This document shows positions 45,126-56,773 of a stretch of DNA of 64,000 nucleotides, piece by piece. The translations under genes were made by a program, and so were the position numbers. Every line of letters begins with the position of its first letter. Position 1 is the first letter of the stretch. The notes under the pieces were generated by a model, which did not search any database, was not told where the DNA came from, and saw nothing but the letters and a program-made list of their open reading frames with translations. The stretch is from Grifola frondosa (lineage: Eukaryota > Basidiomycota > Agaricomycetes > Polyporales > Grifolaceae): assembly GCA_001683735.1 (NCBI GenBank), contig LUGG01000004.1, forward strand, positions 744,001-808,000, read 5' to 3'.

Positions 45126-48100
45126 CTACAGGAAGTACATCTTCCTGCCTAATTTAGCTTCCAAGAAACCGCGCTGCCACGTCTCGAGGTCGAACTTCGC
45201 GCTCTTGCTACCGCCGTCGCCGTCGTGACCAACTCATCGGCGTAATTCAGAGTGGGGTTGAAATGGATCTCCGCCCTGGAACACACACGCTGGTGAGGCT
45301 TGAAGTCAATACACAGCGGCACATGAATAAACAACGGGGCGCCTACGTCTGCATCTGTAGGAGAGAGTCAGAGAACAAACATTAAATTGTTGCAGGAGGG
45401 AGGCTTACAGTAAACGGGAGCGGGGATTGATACGGAACGCGTCGCGCTAGCGTAGACGTGGCACAGAGCAAACGACAGTTCTTGAAGGCTGTTTTTGAGT
45501 CAGTAAAGGTGAGATTGTGAGCCCAACCCCCATCTCACGCACTTTCTCATGGGGAGATTGTTGTCGTTTCGCAACACCACGTAGTGGGCGGGCGGCTGGC
45601 TAAAAATCAAGACAGTCACATGAATTGCAAGTTCTGACATCGGATGTATCATTATAGACGTACTCCCTTGAATTCCGGCATGAGAAAGTAGGTAGAAGTC
45701 CGGATACGCCGCGTTCGTGATCTGGTCATCGACAGCGAATCCAGCGGGGCAGTTGCCCGATTTGAGCTCGTTCTGGTGGCTACAAGATGTACCTTGAGTA
45801 CGAACTCAATGTAGATCACTTAATGAAATGTTGCGCACTCTCTCATTGGGAAGAACCGAATGTGGTGCCTGTAGATGATGATATGTGCAAGTGAGTATCG
45901 CTGGGGGGAATGGCTGAAAAACACCGTGTACCTCTTTCCAACAACGATGAAAGTTAATTTCGGCACCCATCCCGGCGGCTTAATGTTATCAGGCACTTTC
46001 TTGATCGCTTCTGCAGAGGGAGGATGTGGTCAGGATGATTGCGCCATGAGAATATGCCTGATGCATCCCCACCTTCAACCGCAGTAATCTCATATCTCCC
46101 AACTTCATCATACTCCCCTTCTGACACACCATCTCTATAGAAGACAATGTTACTGGGCAATTTTTTGTTGAACTCGTAGTAATCCTTCAAAGATTTCTGA
46201 ATTGCAAACACTCATTGAGAGCAATGACAAGCAGTAGGATTGAATTGAGACATACAAACATCATATCGTCAAGTTTGTCGATTATCTCCCGGCGAGGTTC
46301 CTGAATGTTGGAAAATGCAGTATATATTGTGGCATCCGCATTGACAGATGCAACTACACCTGTAAGAGAAGGGCGAACTGTATTGCCTGGTCCAGGATGA
46401 CCTACATCGGCACCTAGGGACCACTGATATTGACCTCCTGTAACAGCGTGAAGACACACAACTTACCAACAACCATGGTCTGCTGCAGAAAGTTACCCAT
46501 TCCACCCGGCCACTGTACAGTCGAATTGATGCCTCCAATCTTGGCGTTCACTCTGCCAAAGAATGTTATATGACACCCGGCAGATGTGCTTATTGCAAGT
46601 AACTTACTTCAGAGCAATGTTGCCACAATATTGGTCATTTAAGCCACTCCACTTGCCTGCCCGCTGCCAAGACCAGAGTTGAGAATCATTATACTAGACT
46701 AGCAGCACAATGCAAGCCTCACCAAGCACTGAGTTGGAACCATATTGAGGATATTGCCCCACTGCTTCACCTGTGTGTATATGCTCGAAGATTCCTCGGA
46801 AGCATCACAATGAAGATGGTAGGCTTTGATCCAGGTGGACGGCCTCTAAGAGCAGCATCGGCAGCTCGAACAAGTGCCTGTGATTTGTACTGTTATTTTG
46901 GTTTTATTAGATACAGCTCCAACTTACCTTTGCAGGATCTTGTCCGGAACCTTGCTCGAAATGAGGAATTCTCTGATCTGGATTGATCACTAGGAAGTGG
47001 AGAATATGAGCAACACCATATCTGTGCAGAAGAATGAATGCCATACAAATACCTGCGAATGAAAAAAAAATCAGCATAAGTCCCAGCACAAAGCAAAGCA
47101 TATCATACCCAATCTCTCCATGTGTTCAACAAGCTTGCGGGTGAACTGCTCAACCAAATCAAGGTTTGCATGTTGATCAAGAACAATGACAGCCCAAGAA
47201 CTGATCCTGCTAGGCGAGGAAAATCTTCGCCCAATCAAGTTCCATGCACCTCTATTGACATTCTGTGACCAGTCCAAGTCAGCAAATTTATATTAAAAAG
47301 TGTGCAATGATGATCCAGCACGTACCAGTGTGCTATCGCCATACCGGATAGTGGGTGGCATCAGAACATGACCAGAAATCTCAACAGGATTGACCGAAAC
47401 TGATATGCCTGCCTCTCGCATGAAGTCGGAGTTCTTGTAGTCAAAGATCTGTTTCTGCATGGCTGATTTAGAGTCAATGTGGACCACTGTTGATATAATG
47501 CTCACCGAAGAATCACCGACAGCATCCTTGATTTGCTGCAAACGATCACTTGGTCTTTGCGTAGCAAATTTGACAAGCGTATCTTGAAGTTCCGGCGGTA
47601 GCTTCTTCTTATAAGCTTGTCCCGGAACAACCGTGCAGAGCTCTGCTGGGAATACCGAATCCTTGCCGCTGCGAATGCCGAATAGCTCAGGCTTGATGGA
47701 GCGATTGTATCTCTGCTGATAATAAGTCTACAGGCGTGATAAGAATTAAATAAGCATTATATGCAAGAAAATAATAATACCTGAACTGTGGTTGGAGCAC
47801 CATTTATCTCAAACTCGTGATGACCAGCTTGTAAAATAAGATCACTAATCTTCTTCACGCGTGGTTTATCTCCTCGATTGATGGAGATCGACACTTCGAT
47901 GCTTTTCAGAAAAGCCCGTAGATTCCGCCACTCAGCTTGTTCGCGCCCCAAACGAAGTAGCTGCGGGGATTTCTGAAACCGAGATATTCCATAGCGATCT
48001 CGGCCAGTGGCACTGGTTTATATCTTCGCAGCGGTTCAGTACTCTCCAGTCCCGAGAATATCCGAACTTACATAGCAGTGTTGCAAACATCGATATTTAT

Positions 48101-48962
48101 CAAAAGCCTCCCAATGACGGGACGCACACTCCTACAGAGGATAGAAACATGTCAGGATGCATCATTAAGGCCAGTAAAATTTACCGGACATACTGGAAGT
48201 AACCTCGCCATGCTTGTAGTCCTTGGCCTAGTTCTCTGGAGCCGGCTTGAATGTAAAATGATTTAGAATCGAGCGGAGCTTGATGACGCCTGGATTATGG
48301 ATGCGATTCAGCGGCTGCTGTATGGTAAAATGGTCATTCTCACAGATTAGGTGCTTGCTGAACAATGATTTGGAGCAGATTGACTGCCATCAGTGCAGTT
48401 GGATCCTTTGCGCCTTGCGGGCTGATCAAATGTTGAACTCGCCTGCAAGGAACGGAAGATTGGTAGATGTTCAAGAAATATTGCAACAACGTACTGGGGA
48501 CTGATCTCAGCGACAGACCGTATGTTAACTTTGTACACTCGTCGCGGAGAGAACTGGACATCAAACTAGTCCAAAGTCGGTAAGTCAAGATGAACACGAA
48601 GATCTATCATAAATGTCTCACGTTGCTCATAGGAATCTCTCGAGGTGCAAATATATTGCTGCGTCCGTCGTAGAGAGCCCGTGGATTGAAAACAGCAGGA
48701 TTGTCTTGTTGCATTTTTTCGATAATCCGGAAGGCTAGGCGACGTCGATGGCCGATCTCCGGGTCAATTTCTGAGAGACATTCAGTAGCATCATGTAGAC
48801 AGACATGGGGAAAGATCATGCACACCAACTATACGTTACAGAGGATTCAGTAAATTAAATCGAACATATGTAAACTTAAGACTCACCGTGATGATGGAAG
48901 AAATTATTCCCGGGGAGTCTTGTTATCTCGAAGGAATTTGTATAGACATTGCGCTTTTCCAT
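45126..48962 (-). CDS. Argonaute (RNA silencing slicer, DEDD-type PIWI active site)
   Basis: Small-RNA-guided endonuclease with all Argonaute parts, spread over many short exons. The start [20 protein letters not shown] is at 48962. N domain: [20 protein letters not shown] and [11 protein letters not shown]. Linker/[63 protein letters not shown] and [63 protein letters not shown] and [48 protein letters not shown] (first Asp), [17 protein letters not shown] (glutamate finger), [16 protein letters not shown] (second Asp), [28 protein letters not shown] (fourth position Asp, not His), [17 protein letters not shown] and a perfect C-terminus [14 protein letters not shown]. One base is missing near 45210. 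The slicer site looks intact, so it is probably active. Confidence 0.93.
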
Positions 48963-49021
48963 GATGGCAGATGAAAGCTCGGACCAAGACAGAGAATGTC
49001 GCGGGACATGTTTGGATCCAG

Positions 49022-49107
49022 CTTATATACTCAGTTTGGTCTTCGAAAGTTGAACAAGTTGAACATACACGAACGTTGTTCTTGAACGTTCAACGTTCAA
49101 CTTGAAC
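49022..49107. promoter_or_regulatory. Argonaute TATA box and paired GTTGAAC/GTTCAAC repeats in the divergent promoter
   Basis: Read on the minus strand, TATATAAG lies about 60 bp upstream of the Argonaute ATG. Just beyond it are two copies of GTTGAAC (49049-49055 and 49058-49064) and two of the inverse GTTCAAC (49088-49094 and 49095-49101), followed by CTTGAAC. The block lies between divergent Argonaute and SRP receptor genes. A regulatory role is inferred. Confidence 0.5.
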
Positions 49108-49237
49108 AATATTAGACCGTCTGGGCTTGGTCCTCGACGCACTCATCACGTGAGTCGACGTAAGTACTTACGACTTTCTTCAGTGGCAAGTGCAGGTCCC
49201 AGGACTGAGGTTCCCGCCAGTGCTTGTCGAAACCGTC

Positions 49238-51908
49238 ATGCTAGATCATTGCTCCATATCACACAAAGGTGATTGTTCGTATGCATAGTACGCATTATTG
49301 TGCTAATAGATTGATCGACAGGCGGTGTGGTTTTGTGGTCACGCTCATTCACACCCGCTGCCTCCCAGATAGCCGCATCATCCGCTTCTCCAGTGAACTC
49401 ACTCATACGCGAAGTTCTCATCGAGGGTAGAAATTCCGACGATAAATTCGAGAAAGATGGGTATGCCGTGAAGTGGACTTTTGTCAATGACCTAGAGCTC
49501 ATATTTGTGGTAAGCAGTATCTTATGTCGAAGTGCCTCCGTCTTCAATCCTCGCCGTAGGTCGCATACCAACGGATTCTGCAGTTGACATATGTCGATGA
49601 ACTTCTGGCGGCACTCAAGACTCTCTTTGTCAAATTGTTCCAACCATTCCTCGCTACATTTGTAGCATCTCTGCACGCTGTCAGCAATGCCAAGGTGACC
49701 CCAATTGCTGGAGAGACAACCGCTTCATGGAATTTTGCGAAAGTCCTGGACGGTTGGGATTCTGTCTTTGACAAATTGCTCAGGGGTCTGGAAGATAAGG
49801 CTGCACAGGTTCGTAAGTTCATTTCGTAGGAATGAGGGATGTCTGGAGCAGTAATCTAGGAGAGAAGGGCCCACCCGAGCCATCCGCCTCGTCCGATCCT
49901 GGATGCAAGCCCGCCTTCTGACGATACTAGTACAAGTACGAATCCGTGGTCCTATTGAGTAATCACTGTATTGTTAACTCGTTGCCTCAGTCCCTTCACA
50001 GTCCAGCTCGACTGTCTTGGACGAAGAGCAAATTGCGCGAAATGTTCAAGCCTTGAAAAATAGGCTGCGGGGTCGAGGCGCGCGGCCAGGCAGGCGGGGA
50101 CAGGGTCGTACGGATGCCGGAAACGGGAGAGACAGTCTCCCTGGTTCCGAGTGAGACTGATATATTTATTTTGACCTTACGACCATCTAACAATACTTCA
50201 TCATGATGTAGCTCCGACACTCCGTCCAAACGCAAATCCAAAACAAAAATCCAACGTAAATGGGGTGACGAAGCTCCTACCGAATCCGATATGGCGTCTC
50301 TTGATTTCAGCTACGATAGCTCAGCATCTGATGGGCACTCGGGTCTTCTTGATGTATCCGCTCTCGTAGACAAAGGCTCGTTGGGCACCCGAACCCAGGA
50401 TGGACTGTATGAGGTCAAAGACTGGGATTCTCGTCAAACAAGGCGGACGACGTAATCGCAGAGGTCCTCAAGAAAACTGCTCAAGAGGCAAAGCCGACCT
50501 CCTCTGGATCATTGGGGGCGTTGGGTTCAATTTTTGCCAGATTAACGGGCTCGAAAGTGCTTACTCAGGAAGACCTTAAGCCTGTTCTGGAGGCAATGAA
50601 ACAACATCTCATGAAGAAGAATGTAGCAAAAGAAATTTCAGAGAAGGTATGTGAAGGCGTTGGGAGAGCCTCATCGGCAAGAAAGTCGGTGGATTCCAGA
50701 GTCTGTTTCCCACTATTCTCCAGTTGGAAACACTGCTCTCATCGTTTGTTTGTTAATAGCAACCAACGCTGCAGTCCGACTCGCATTGTCCAATTCGTTG
50801 ACACGTATATTGACCCCGAAGACTTCGACCGACCTGCTATTGTCGATCCGAACGAAGCTCTCTTCGCCACTTCCTTCTTCACAGCAGCGGCTTCCATATA
50901 GCATCACCTTCGTCGGTGTCAACGGTGTCGGCAAAAGTACCAACCTCTCTAAGGTCTGTTTCTGGTTGATCCAGAACGGCCTGAAGGTCCTGATTGCTGC
51001 GTGTGATACCTTCCGGTGCGTTCTTCAAGTTCTGCCTTCCTTATCCCTGCTTCAATGTCCTGCCGTGCGATTCCTCAGGAGTGGCGCCGTGGAACAATTG
51101 CGCGTACATGTCCGGAACTTGAGTATGTTAGGCGTTAACGGCGCCACTAACAGTAGAGGCCGAGTTGAATTATACGAGAGAGGGTATGGAAAGGACGCCG
51201 CCGGTATTGCCAAAGAGGCTATCGCCTATGGTGAGATTAATATCTATCCTGGGAATGATATCAATAACATGTCTGCGCATTCTTAGCCAGAGACAACGAT
51301 TTTGATTGTTCTCATCGACACAGCGGGCGCATGCAAGACAACGAGGTGCGTTGTGGTTTCCATATCATGTGGCAGATTTCTCACATTTCCTATTTTCCCA
51401 AGCCGCTCATGCGGGCGCTTGCAAAGGTAGACATTCCATTCAGAGATACATTACATCTATTGATTCTGACGGACGTGCTGCTTACAGCTCGTTGCAGCGA
51501 ATAATCCAGACAAAATTATCTTCGTGGGCGAGGCGCTCGTAGGCAACGAGGCGGTGGACCAACTGACGAAGTTCGACCGCGCGTTGAGAGATTTCTCAGC
51601 GTCTTCAGGCGGACAGGAGCGCGGCATAGATGGGATGCTCGTCACCAAATGGGACACTGTCGACGATAAAGGGGTGATTTCCATCAGCTGAAGGCGTTTC
51701 GACTCACTGGTTTGTCCGCAGGTCGGGGCGGCGCTGTCTATGACCTATGTCACTGGCCAGCCTATCATCTTCGTTGGATGCGGACAGGTGCGGACATCGT
51801 GGCTTGAATGTTCCCGATGTATCACTTACTGAGTCTTCCATCCAGACGTACACTGACCTTCGGCAGCTGCGGGTGTCCAATGTGGTGCAAGCTATTCTGA
51901 GTGATTGA
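49238..51908 (+). CDS. SRP101: Signal recognition particle receptor alpha subunit (Srp101; apparent frameshifts)
   Basis: Docking GTPase for SRP at the ER membrane. The N-terminal SRX domain reads MLDHCSISHKGGVVLWSRSF, VNSLIREVLIEGRNSDDKF, YAVKWTFVNDLELIFVVAYQ and LQLTYVDELLAALKTLFVKL. A charged linker follows (NRLRGRGARPGRRGQGR, then SDTPSKRKSKTKIQRKWGDE), then the N domain (LGSIFARLTGSKVLTQEDLK, LEAMKQHLMKKNVAKEISEK). The G domain has the P-loop FVGVNGVGKSTNLSKV, DTFRSGAVEQLRVH, ERGYGKDAAGIAKEAI, LIDTAGRMQDNEPLMRALAK, FVGEALVGNEAVDQL, MLVTKWDTVDDK and FVGCGQTYTDLRQL, ending VVQAILSD. All GTPase motifs are intact. One base seems missing near 50431 (TAA otherwise) and one in a G run near 50663. 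Confidence 0.92.
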
Positions 51909-52428
51909 AGCTGTGTTTTGTGTGCCTTCCTACTTAATATATGTAGCCTGAGATACTTGAATTTTTGATCAATTGATATGTAGCCTGCTTATGAGTCACA
52001 GCAAGGACAGAAAACATCGACGGCCATATGAAGGTCCGGCAATGATCGCACTCGGATGTTTCAGATAAATTCGGTGTTGGATAATGCACGTAGACGAAGG
52101 CGATGCATAGAACGAACACCAAGTATCTGCAACATCAGCAAGGATGAAACCATGCGATTAACCCAATATTATGGATACATCCGACACGGACCTTGTAGCA
52201 TACTTTGTTGTTCACAAACCACGTATATAACTTACAAACGGACTGTACACCAGTCACCCAAGATGGTTGGGGAATAAACATGGCTATTGTCGTCATCCGT
52301 AACGATCGTCCACTTAGTCTCCAGTCCCTGCACAGAATGACTCCGAAGCAGCCATGAGCACAACCTCCTTCGGTGCCCGGTGCGATGCACTCACACTCAT
52401 GTCATCTTCCTTTAGACCCTACCATCCG

Positions 52429-53252
52429 CTAATCTATCCACAAACTCCTCTCTGGCTTAGCTCCCGCCGAGCCCGAGCTGTATGCCTCCCGCGCAGCTGT
52501 TGAAGCCTGCACCTTCTCATATACGGGGTCGTGTAGCCTCCCCGTGTGAACGCAGGAGGTAGCTGGTCGTCCTCGAGCGACGTCTGGCGTGCGAGCGAAA
52601 AGTGGCGGTCGCTGGAGGGCGAGCCCGAGGCTGCAGCAATGGCCATGAACTCGGCGGAGGGTGCTGTGTGCCGGTTGCGCAGGTGTCGGCGAGGAGTATG
52701 GCGGAGAAAATCACAATGACAAGTGCGGCGCAGCCGCCGATAACGCCGCCGACAATTGCGCCTGTGTGATCATGGCTTGCAAGGGAGCTCGACGATGGAA
52801 GTGAGGTGGAGGGGAGCACACTTGAAGACGGCACGCTGGATAACGAAGGCAACACGGGGAATAGCGAACTTGCGGCAGTGACACCGGGGCTCGGCGAGAA
52901 ATCGGAAGTGATATCTACCGTCTCGGAAAGCGTAGTGGATTGAAACATGGAGGAACCCGAGCTGAGTGACCCGGATTGCGAGGGCGAGGAGGTATAAGTG
53001 CTGTGGGGCGGTGAGTATGAATACGCGAATAGGGAGTTATGGAGGGTATAGCAGCCGCGGCAGTGAAGGTCGTTTGTGCGGAGGACGTGATGCTCGAGAC
53101 GTTCTGGCTAATCGCTGCGTTGCAAAGGCTCGTACCTGAGGGCGGTTAGGGTCAGCCAGTGGAAAGTAGCGAGTAGAAAGTAGCGGAGTGGCACTCACTG
53201 CAGGTTGGAGCGACATTCCGAACGAGGATTGGAGAAAGATGGAGCTCATCAC
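52429..53252 (-). CDS. Ser-rich single-pass membrane protein (apparent frameshifts)
   Basis: Not assigned to a family. Layout: a region with VRNVAPTC and STSLCNAAISQNVSSITSS joined across a GT..AG intron (about 53137-53198), a Ser/Thr-rich stalk (SGSLSSGSSMFQSTTLSETV, then SVPSSSVLPSTSLPSSSSL), and a clear TM helix (GAIVGGVIGGCAALVIVIFS). A cytosolic tail follows (FMAIAAASGSPSSDRHFSLA, RQTSLEDDQLPPAFTRG, DPVYEKVQASTAAREAYSS, ending ERSLWID at 52429). Such mucin-like one-TM proteins are common at fungal cell surfaces. Two or three missing bases are needed in the tail and before the stalk. The true start is uncertain and may lie upstream, near 53370. Confidence 0.55.
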
Positions 53253-53764
53253 CGTGACTATCTAATCGCAAAAGCTACATGGAAGGCAAATTAGCTTTAC
53301 GTATACATACGGGTAGGTGATCAAATATCACCTGAACAGAATCGACGCCGGGAGGTTCAGAGAGGAGCACCATTGGAAAGAGAAAGGATGTCGACTCTGA
53401 GCACCGTTTTTACGGACAAGGGACTGGCTGAAGATAGAGTGAGACAAGCGAGAAGAGGTCCATCGGGTAGTCATAATATCAAAGACATGGTCAGCGTGGC
53501 TGTGAACGGCCATCGTTGCATGCTTCCCTGGATCAAAGTTTCCTGCCAGTTGGTAGCGCGGGCCCTGGTTCTTAAATAACAGTATTTTGATTATTATGGA
53601 TGCATCAAGTGGGCTCGTCAAGAGGAGATGTACGATTGTGCAGCGGTGATGGAGGGGACGAAGAGAAGGAAGCGGTGAGGGAATGAGAGCGTTGCGCCAT
53701 AGAGATGCCATAGATCACCGTGCACAGTCACTGATATATCCATCCATGGCTTACATCTCCTCCC

Positions 53765-54927
53765 ATGCTCCTATATCACCGTCTTCGTTCTCTCGCCCAT
53801 ACACCTCTCTCTCGAATTTCTTCCTCCTCGTTCTCATCCACAGCCCTCGCCAGAATGAAGGTCCTTCCCGTCCCTGTGCGCGAAGATAACTACGCCTATC
53901 TCCTCATAGATGAGGCCTCGCAGTCAGCGGCCGCAGTCGATCCGTATGATGTCCCAAAAGTTAAAGCAGCTGCCGAAAATGCAGGTGTCCAAATCGTAGC
54001 CGGCATCACTACCCACCATCACTTCGACCACAGCGGAGGCAACCAAGTCAGTGCTGCCCTGCTACTTCCATTAAACGCGCTCTGATTGTACTCTATTAGG
54101 TTTTCGTATGTATCAATCACATTTGAATGTCAATGGCAATGCCGCTGCGGTGTATTCATATCTTTCAACCTGTCCAGGCATCTACATACCCCGATGTTCC
54201 TATCTATGGAGGGAGTGAAAGGGTACCCGCCTTGACAAACCTTGTCAAGGACAAGGAGGAGTTCTCCATTGGTGCCATCAATGTAAAGTGCGTGTGCCGA
54301 ATCAGCATATCGTGTACCACCTCATCTGATACTCTCCAAGATGCCTAGCCACCCCATGCCACACCCAGGATTCCATCTGCTACTACGCCACTGACGCAAA
54401 CAGCACGCATCCAGGCGGCGTATTCACAGGCGACACACTCTTCATCGCCGGGTGTGGCCGCTTCTTTGAGGCACTGGCGCGGAAATGCACGCCGCCCTCT
54501 CCTACCTCGGCGTGCTCCCCGCTCAGACTACCGTGTACAACGGACACGAATACACCAAGGGCAATCTAGCGTTCGCCAAGTCCGTCGACCCAGAGAATCC
54601 TGCGCTCGCCCGCCTCGAAGGCATCGTGCACAAGAACAAGATCACGACGGGACTCACGACGATCGCGGACGAGAAGCAGTGGAACCCGTTCATGCGCTTG
54701 GACAGCGCGTCGATCCAGTACGTTGTGCCTTCCATGTCTTGTTCAAAGTATACTGACAGTCTATGTCTATTTAGGAAAGCAACTGGTGGCGGGGAAATGA
54801 GTGCTGTCATGGACGAGCTGAGGGACCAGAAGAATAACTATAGGGGTGAGTGGGTATGTGCCCTATTCTTTGATTTTGTTCTGGGCTCCCGAAACAAACA
54901 TCTATAGGAGCCTGCTTTGAGTTGTAA
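53765..54927 (+). CDS. GLO2: Glyoxalase II (hydroxyacylglutathione hydrolase)
   Basis: Metallo-beta-lactamase-fold thioesterase that hydrolyses S-lactoylglutathione to D-lactate and glutathione. Metal-site motifs: [13 protein letters not shown] (THxHxDH), [13 protein letters not shown] (His), [20 protein letters not shown] (Asp) and [14 protein letters not shown] (His). The C-terminal helical domain ([47 protein letters not shown]) ends YRGACFEL after a last intron. The ATG at 53765 adds about 30 residues rich in Arg/Ser ([18 protein letters not shown]), like a mitochondrial presequence. The second ATG at 53855 ([17 protein letters not shown]) gives the cytosolic form. One G is missing near 54471, where the family has FEGTGAEM. 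Confidence 0.92.
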
Positions 54928-55265
54928 GCGATATCGGAGGAAAGGAACTCTCGATGTATTCGGATGTATTTAAGATCAGAGGAGGGATTGTACTACCACA
55001 CTACACTCTGCATATCAGAATGTTATACCTACGTATCATTTCCATCCCGAGCAATTTGTGGCATTACAAGGGCATGCACATTTCGATTTGCGGCTTGGTC
55101 CATAACGGGGTACCTTGGGAGGGTTTTGCAAGTTGTATGAACATATATATGAGAACGAACATGGACCAGCCCAGATATACGATAGAGGTATTATACAATA
55201 CACACGTCCGCTGAAAGCGGGCGGTGGATAGGTAGCTTCCCTAGCACCGGAACACTTGACTAACC

Positions 55266-56103
55266 TCACATTCCAAATACCTTAAGAACCGCTGCTCGTG
55301 CGTACGGAATATATGATAGGGTGTACCAAGTGTATGCGAGGTACTCGATGATCACGAAAACTATACGAGGGGATATGAGTAAGACGACGTATATTGACCA
55401 AGTGAGATCCACCAATACTTACTGATACATAAAATCTGCCACAGGAGACAGAATGTCAGAAAGTGCAGAAATATGAGCGACTGTACCCACATCGCTTCCG
55501 ATCACAAAAGCACCAATGAACACGAGTATTATTGCGCCGAGGAGGATAATGGTCGCCACCACTCGTACGGGTTTGAACATCTACAGGTAGAATACGGCCA
55601 TCAGGGGCGAAGGATCATATGGCAACCACCCAAAACGCACCATCTTCAGTTGCTTGGTGAACTGCACGATCGAGTCATTGTGAGCAAGGCGGATGGCTGG
55701 ACTGGTCGTGTGGACGTACCCCAAGCAAGAACCCTGTACCAACTAGGGATATCACAGTGCCCAAAACATACAGAACTACAAAGAAAGTTGAACAAGCATT
55801 CAAGTAACAGCGCATGCACGCACCAGCAAAGCTACCGGTCAAGCCCACAAACAGGAGTATGCTCCCTAGAATACTTAGGACGAAGCCCAGCGCAAGACTG
55901 CACGCCACAAGGCGGCAGGTCAGTCGCTTCACCCAAACATCATTCCACTTCCCCAAAGAGAGAGCTCACCATCCGATGAAGCCATACAACCGTTGCGTAC
56001 GTGTGAGCCCTAGGAAGCTGAACGCCGAGTCGCCTTCGAAGAACTGCGTGTCGGGGACGACGCCACCGGTCGTCTCGATATTGAACCATCCTTTTGAAGC
56101 CAT
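55266..56103 (-). CDS. SFT2: Sft2-type Golgi vesicle transport membrane protein
   Basis: Four-TM Golgi protein of the Got1/Sft2 family, linked in yeast to endosome-to-Golgi fusion. Start MASKGWFNIETTGGVVPDTQ, then FFEGDSAFSFLGLTRTQRLY. TM1 is GCLALGFVLSILGSILLFVG, TM2 VLYVLGTVISLVGTGFLLG, then FTKQLKMMF with the basic cytosolic loop KPVRVVATIILLGAIILVFI. The last helix lies in IEYLAYTWYTLSYIPYARAA, ending VLKVFGM. Short introns split the TM exons (about 55870-55800 and others). Convergent with glyoxalase II. Exon ends around TM3 were not all fixed. Confidence 0.85.
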
Positions 56104-56773
56104 CTTCCCTTAGAGTCGGATACACAGTATTTGCGTCACACGAGAATGTGTAGGAGGCGGTGAGTTGTTCTCAAATGGCGCCTGGCCGCAGCGGTGAGCT
56201 TGGGAATAATGAAGCGCCCGCGGAATCCGGATTAGCTTCCGCTGAGGATCACGTGATTTCCATCGCGACGCGCGAGACGCTCAGCGCTGGGCAGTAAGAG
56301 AAGCTCGCATAATTGGCGACTTGGATATTCTTGACTTGAATATTTCGTCGATGCTCCAGTCCGATGTTCGCTCGCGACGTTCGCTATCTGTGTAAGCAGC
56401 TGAACAAATGGCTTATGCATAGAGGATATCTGTTGTAAGCTGCTGTACAATGGCTTATGTGTACAGAGGATGATCTCCTGTGTACGCATCTTAGTGCCTC
56501 TCTTCTTTTCGTCGAGCCCTGGCTGAATTGTTCTTGAGCGCACACATGATCCTGGAATGCTCCTAAATGAGGAGATCAATAATTAGTAGATCAATCATAC
56601 GGGTCATATGTCACCGTGGGTCAATCCGATCCTTTCAGAGCCACCGACACCCAGAGAAATAAATACCGCATGTAGGCTTCCAACGCACTCAGCATTCGAT
56701 CCCCAGCTTTGTCTACGAGGCTCATCATCACCTTGCACAGTGTCTCTCCTGAACATCAATTTCGCGACCTAGT
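56104..56773. other. Intergenic, no gene; imperfect tandem duplication
   Basis: The divergent spacer of Sft2 and the dioxygenase. It holds an imperfect tandem duplication of about 42-46 nt (56389-56476) and no supported ORF. Confidence 0.6.
56389..56476. repeat. Imperfect tandem duplication, about 2 x 44 bp
   Basis: Two adjacent copies share TGTAAGC.GCTG, then ACAA.TGGCTTATG and AGAGGAT, with several substitutions and small gaps. Confidence 0.7.

Noticed and set aside
45340..45420. Loss of the catalytic His in Argonaute as evidence of a dead enzyme
   Set aside because: Asp at this position is a known active alternative, and the surrounding motif SIPAPVYYAD plus the three other residues are intact.
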